From NCBI RefSeq assembly GCF_000715075.1, contig NC_134095.1:54990419-55054418 (forward strand): a stretch of DNA of 64,000 bases. Reading direction: 5' to 3'. Source of the DNA: Nicotiana tabacum (lineage: Eukaryota > Streptophyta > Magnoliopsida > Solanales > Solanaceae). The notes under the pieces are model-generated. The model worked only from the letters and a program-made list of their open reading frames with translations. It did no database searches and was not told the origin of the DNA. This document shows positions 60,561 through 64,000 of the stretch, one piece after another. Every line of letters starts with the position of its first letter. Position 1 is the stretch's first letter. A program made the position numbers and the translations under genes.

Positions 60561-62310
60561 TTCTCTTTTTGCTAATATCGATGACATGACATGCATGAGG
60601 AATCTTTGGCCCAGTTTTAAAAGCCAATCTAATTCAGAAATAATAGTGCAAGAAATCGAGTGTCATGATGAGGTGGAATATGATGATGACAAGGCCTATG
60701 AGGAAGTTAGTAAAGAATTAAGTCACTTTGAAGAAAAACCCAAACGTAACCTAAATGACACAGAAGCAGTTAATCTAGGGGACCCATACAATGTTCGTGA
60801 CACTAAAATAAGGTGTTCATCTGGAGCCACAGCCCAAGGAGGGGATAATCAAAGCATTGTTCGAGTACAAGGATATTTTTGCATGGTCGTATGATGACAT
60901 GCCGGGTCTAAGTACCGATTTAATGGTTCACAAATTACCCACTGACCCGGCATTCCCTCCTGTCAAGCAGAAGTTAAGAAAGTTCAAAATGGACATAAGT
61001 GTAAAGATCAAAGAAGAGATTACCAAGCAGTACGATGCGAAGGTCATTCAGGTTACACGGTATCCCACCTGGTTAGCTAATGTTGTGCCTGTGCCAAAGA
61101 AAGATGGCAAGACCAGGGTGTGTGTCGATTAGCGGGATCTTAACAAGGCAAGTGAAAAAGACAATTTTTCTTTGCCGAATATCCACATATTGATTGATAA
61201 TTATGCCAAACATGAGATTGGTTCTTTTGTGGATTGTTACGCGGGTTATCATCAGATTTTAATGGACGAGGAAGATGCAGAAAAGACGGCATTCGTCACG
61301 CCATGGGGAACATACTGCTATCGGGTCATGCCGTTTGGTTTGAAAAATGCTGGGGCAACTTATATGAGGGCAATGACAACAATATTCCATAATATGATAC
61401 ACAAGGAAATCGAGGTGTATGTGGACGATGTGATTGTAAAGTCTAGACAGCAATCTGACCATGTCAGGAATATGAGAAAGTTCTTCCAAAGGCTTCACAG
61501 GTACAATCTCAAGCTTAATCCTGCAAAATACGCGTTCGGAGTGCCGTCTAGAAAGTTGTTGGGGTTCGTAGTCAGCCGCCAGGGTATTGAACTGGATCCA
61601 TCAAAAATCAAGGCCATCCATGAATTGCCACCTCCAAGGAACAAGACTGAGGTGATGCGTTTGCTAGGGAGATTGAATTATATCAGCAGGTTCATCGCCC
61701 AGCTCACGACAACTTGTGAGCCTATATTTAAGCAGTTAAAGAAAGACGTTGTGGTCAAGTGGACAAACGAATGTCAGGAGGCGTTTGATAAGATAAAGGG
61801 GTATTTGTCAAATCCACCCGTGTTGGTTCCGTCAGAACCAGGGCGACCTTTAATTCTATATTTAACGGTATTGGACAATTCGTTCGGATGTGTATTAGGT
61901 CAACATGATATCACTGGAAGGAAGGAGAAGGCCATCTATTACCTCAGCAAGAAGTTCACACCCTACGAGGTTAAGTATACTCATCTTGAAAGGACATGTT
62001 GCGCCCTAACTTGGGTGGCACAGAAGCTAAAACACTATTTGTCATCTTATACTACTTACCTCATATCTCGTTTGGACCCGTTAAAGTATATCTTTCAGAA
62101 GCCTATACCCACAAGGAGGCTTGCAAAGTGGCAGATCCTGCTCACAGAGTTTGACATTGTCTACGTGACTCGGACTGCGATGAAAGCACAGGCCTTGGCG
62201 GACCATCTGGCCGAGAATACGGTTGATGAAAATTATGAACCTTTGAAGACTTATTTCCCTGATGGAGAGGTGATTCATGTTGAAGAGTTGGAACAAGTTG
62301 AGAAGCCGAG
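60561..62310 (+). pseudogene. Tat/Ogre-like reverse transcriptase and first RNase H
   Basis: After the splice acceptor comes an acidic spacer (MTCMRNLWPSFKSQ), then after a frame change near 60850 KDIFAWSYDDMPGLSTDL and RT block YPTWLANVVPVPKKDGKTRV. A stop at 61130-61132 replaces the Tyr of the usual DYR. It continues with DCYAGYHQILMDEEDAEKTA, MPFGLKNAGATYMRAM and the catalytic YVDD at about 61420. The first RNase H region (LTVLDNSFGCVLGQHDITGR, LERTCCALTWVAQKLKHYL, QALADHLAENT) runs to about 62220. In this lineage it is often treated as a degenerate domain. Confidence 0.93.
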
Positions 62311-62760
62311 ATGGAAACTTTTCTTTGATGGGGCCGCAAACATGAAAGGCGTGGGAATAGGAGCGGTGCTAATTTCTGAAGTTTGATGGAAACTTTTCTT
62401 TGATGGGGCTACATTACCCTGTTACAGCTCAGCTTCATTTTTATTGTATGAACAACATGGCAGAGTATGAGGCATGTATCTTGGGGTTGAGATTAGCTGT
62501 AGATATGGGTGTCCAGGAAGTCTTGGTCATGGGTGACTTGGACCTACTGGTACACCAAATTCAAGGAAAATGGGAAACACGGGACTTAAAGCTTATACCG
62601 TACCGACAATGTTTGCATGAGCTTTGTCAGCGGTTTCAGTCAATAGAATTCAAGCACATTCCAAGGATTCATAATGAAGTGGCCGATGCGTTGGCTACTC
62701 TGGCATCAATGTTACACCATCCGGATAAGGCTTACGTGGACCCTTTGCAGATTCAGGTCC
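62311..62760 (+). pseudogene. Second (archaeal-type) RNase H
   Basis: A second RNase H domain downstream of the first is a hallmark of Tat/Ogre elements. Seen: WKLFFDGAANMKGVGIGAVL (catalytic Asp), MAEYEACILGLRLAVDMG (catalytic Glu), EVLVMGDLDLLVHQIQGKW (catalytic Asp) and HIPRIHNEVADALATLAS (last Asp). All four acidic positions are kept. The frame is broken by a stop at 62384-62386, where a short stretch (62312-62334) is repeated at 62388-62410. Confidence 0.88.
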
Positions 62761-64000
62761 GCGATCAGCATGCTTATTGTAATATGGTAGAAGAGGATAT
62801 TGACGGTGAGCCGTGGTTTCATGACATCATGGAATACATCAGAATGGGGGTATACACGGTACAGGCCACCGATGATCAGAAACGAACAATTCGACGGTTG
62901 GCAAGCGGGTTTTTCCTTAGTGGAGGAGTGTTGTACAAAAGAACTCCAGACCTCAGGTTGTTGAGGTGCATGGATGCGAGGCAGGCCACATCTATCATGA
63001 CTGAGGTACATTCGGGAGTCTGTGGGCCGCATATGAGCGGATATGTTTTGGCAAAGAAGATCCTATGGGCATGTTACTATTGGTTTACTATCGAGCGAGA
63101 TTGTATCAGTTTCGTACGTAATGTCATCAGTGCCAAGTGCATGGAGACTTGATTCATTCTCCGCCATCAGAACTACATACGATGTCCGCACCATGGCCTT
63201 TTGTCGCCTGGGGCATGGATGTTATTGGGCCAATTGATCCAGCAGCATCAAATGGGAACAGGTTTATTCTGGTAGCTATAGATTATTTTACCAAATGGGT
63301 GGAAGCCAAGACGTTCAAGTCTGTGACCAAGAAAGATGTGGTGGATTTTGTGCATTCAAACATTATTTTTCAATTTGGGATACCGAAGGTGATTATCATA
63401 GACAATGGGGCTAATCTTAATAGTCATCTGATGAAGGAGACATGTGAGCAGTTCATGATTACTCATCGTCATTCTACTCCATACCGCCCTAAGGCAAATG
63501 GTGCGGTTGCGGTAGCCAATAAGAATATAAAGCAAATACTCCGGAAAATGGTGGAAGGATTTAGACAATGGCATGAAAAGCTGCCTTTTGCATTGTTGGG
63601 ATACCGCACCACTGTTCGTACCTCGGTGGGGGCAAATCTTTACTCTTTGGTGTATGGCACGGAAGCAGTGATACCCGCAGAAGTGGAAATCCCGTCTCTC
63701 CGAATCATAGTAGAGGCTGAGATCAATGATGATGAATGGGTGAAAAACCGCTTGGAGCAGTTGAGTTTGATTGACGAGAAGAGATTGGCATCCGTGTGTC
63801 ATGGTCAGCTGTACCATCAAAGAATGGCGAGAGCGTACAACAAAAAAGTGTGTCCGAGGAAGTTTGAAGTCGGACAGTTAGTGCTGAGACGTATTTTGCC
63901 TCATTTGGTTGAAGCAAAAGGAAAGTTCTCCCCAAACTGGCAGGGACCATTCATCGTAACCAGAGTGTTGTCTAAGGTGCATTATATCTGACAGGTGTGG
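62761..64000 (+). pseudogene. Tat/Ogre-like integrase (runs off right edge)
   Basis: The N-terminal zinc-binding part is at about 63005-63150: EVHSGVCGPHMSGYVLAKKI; its CxxC half (CHQCQVHGDLIHSPP) lies in the next frame because of a one-base shift near 63119. Core: first catalytic Asp in WGMDVIGPIDP (about 63215), second in IIDNGANLNSHLMKE (63398). The third position, normally Glu in a GAVEAANKN context, reads GAVAVANKN (about 63500), so it is lost. The C-terminal region contains QLYHQRMARAYNKKVCPRKF and GKFSPNWQGPFIVTRVLSKV. A stop (tga 63989-63991) lies inside the domain. The 3' UTR and 3' LTR are outside the window. Confidence 0.92.

Overview
This window is plant nuclear heterochromatin. 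It is made almost entirely of nested, broken LTR retrotransposons, with a few DNA transposons, one LINE ORF1 and one possible gene remnant. The element types (Athila-, Tekay/Del- and Tat/Ogre-like Ty3/gypsy, plus Ty1/copia), their very long LTRs and a Stowaway-type MITE point to a large dicot genome. Solanaceae, possibly Nicotiana, is my inference from family resemblance and was not tested by a search. I see no intact cellular gene, rRNA gene or tRNA gene.

Layout. 1-3160: 5' part of a minus-strand Athila-like element (gag, PBS, LTR) inserted into the RT gene of a plus-strand Tekay-like element. 3161-8608: the rest of that Tekay pol, its 2.6 kb LTR, and a second PBS after the LTR. 8609-11142: local AT-rich repeats cut by a Mutator-like foldback element, one end of a CACTA transposon, and a Stowaway MITE. 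11894-13980: a Tat-like LTR/gag fragment joined tail-to-tail to the gag start and 5' LTR of a minus-strand Tekay-like element. 13985-17613: a duplicated segment split by a 2.7 kb solo LTR with a 5-bp target duplication, followed by a short reading frame resembling the C-terminal tail of an Argonaute. 17901-20930: a minus-strand LINE ORF1 without ORF2. 21149-29898: an Athila-like element rearranged so that its two LTRs face each other and its integrase gene is split between the two outer junctions.

29935-48830: remains of two minus-strand Tat/Ogre-like elements. The first supplies a 4.2 kb LTR and repeat-rich 3' UTR. The second supplies a truncated LTR, a 3' UTR holding a 6.9 kb tandem array, and an integrase tail. 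A piece of the first LTR and a deleted Ty1/copia fragment lie between them. The array has a monomer of about 86-88 bp arranged in higher-order units of about 2.1 kb, so it looks like a satellite forming inside a retrotransposon UTR.

48912-64000: a plus-strand Tat/Ogre-like element with a 3.9 kb 5' LTR, PBS, an extra ORF1, gag, protease plus G-patch, a predicted intron, RT, RNase H, a second RNase H and integrase. The element runs off the right edge. Its frames carry many stops and frameshifts, and integrase has lost its catalytic glutamate, so it is not autonomous.

Two signals are not explained by standard annotation. First, arrays of short CpG-containing palindromes occur in LTRs of unrelated lineages, just upstream of the TATA box where one is visible. 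Second, a non-coding motif (GAACTACG..TGATTC..GATACGTAGGCA) occurs five times, always in the sense orientation of a Tat/Ogre element and outside its LTRs and genes.
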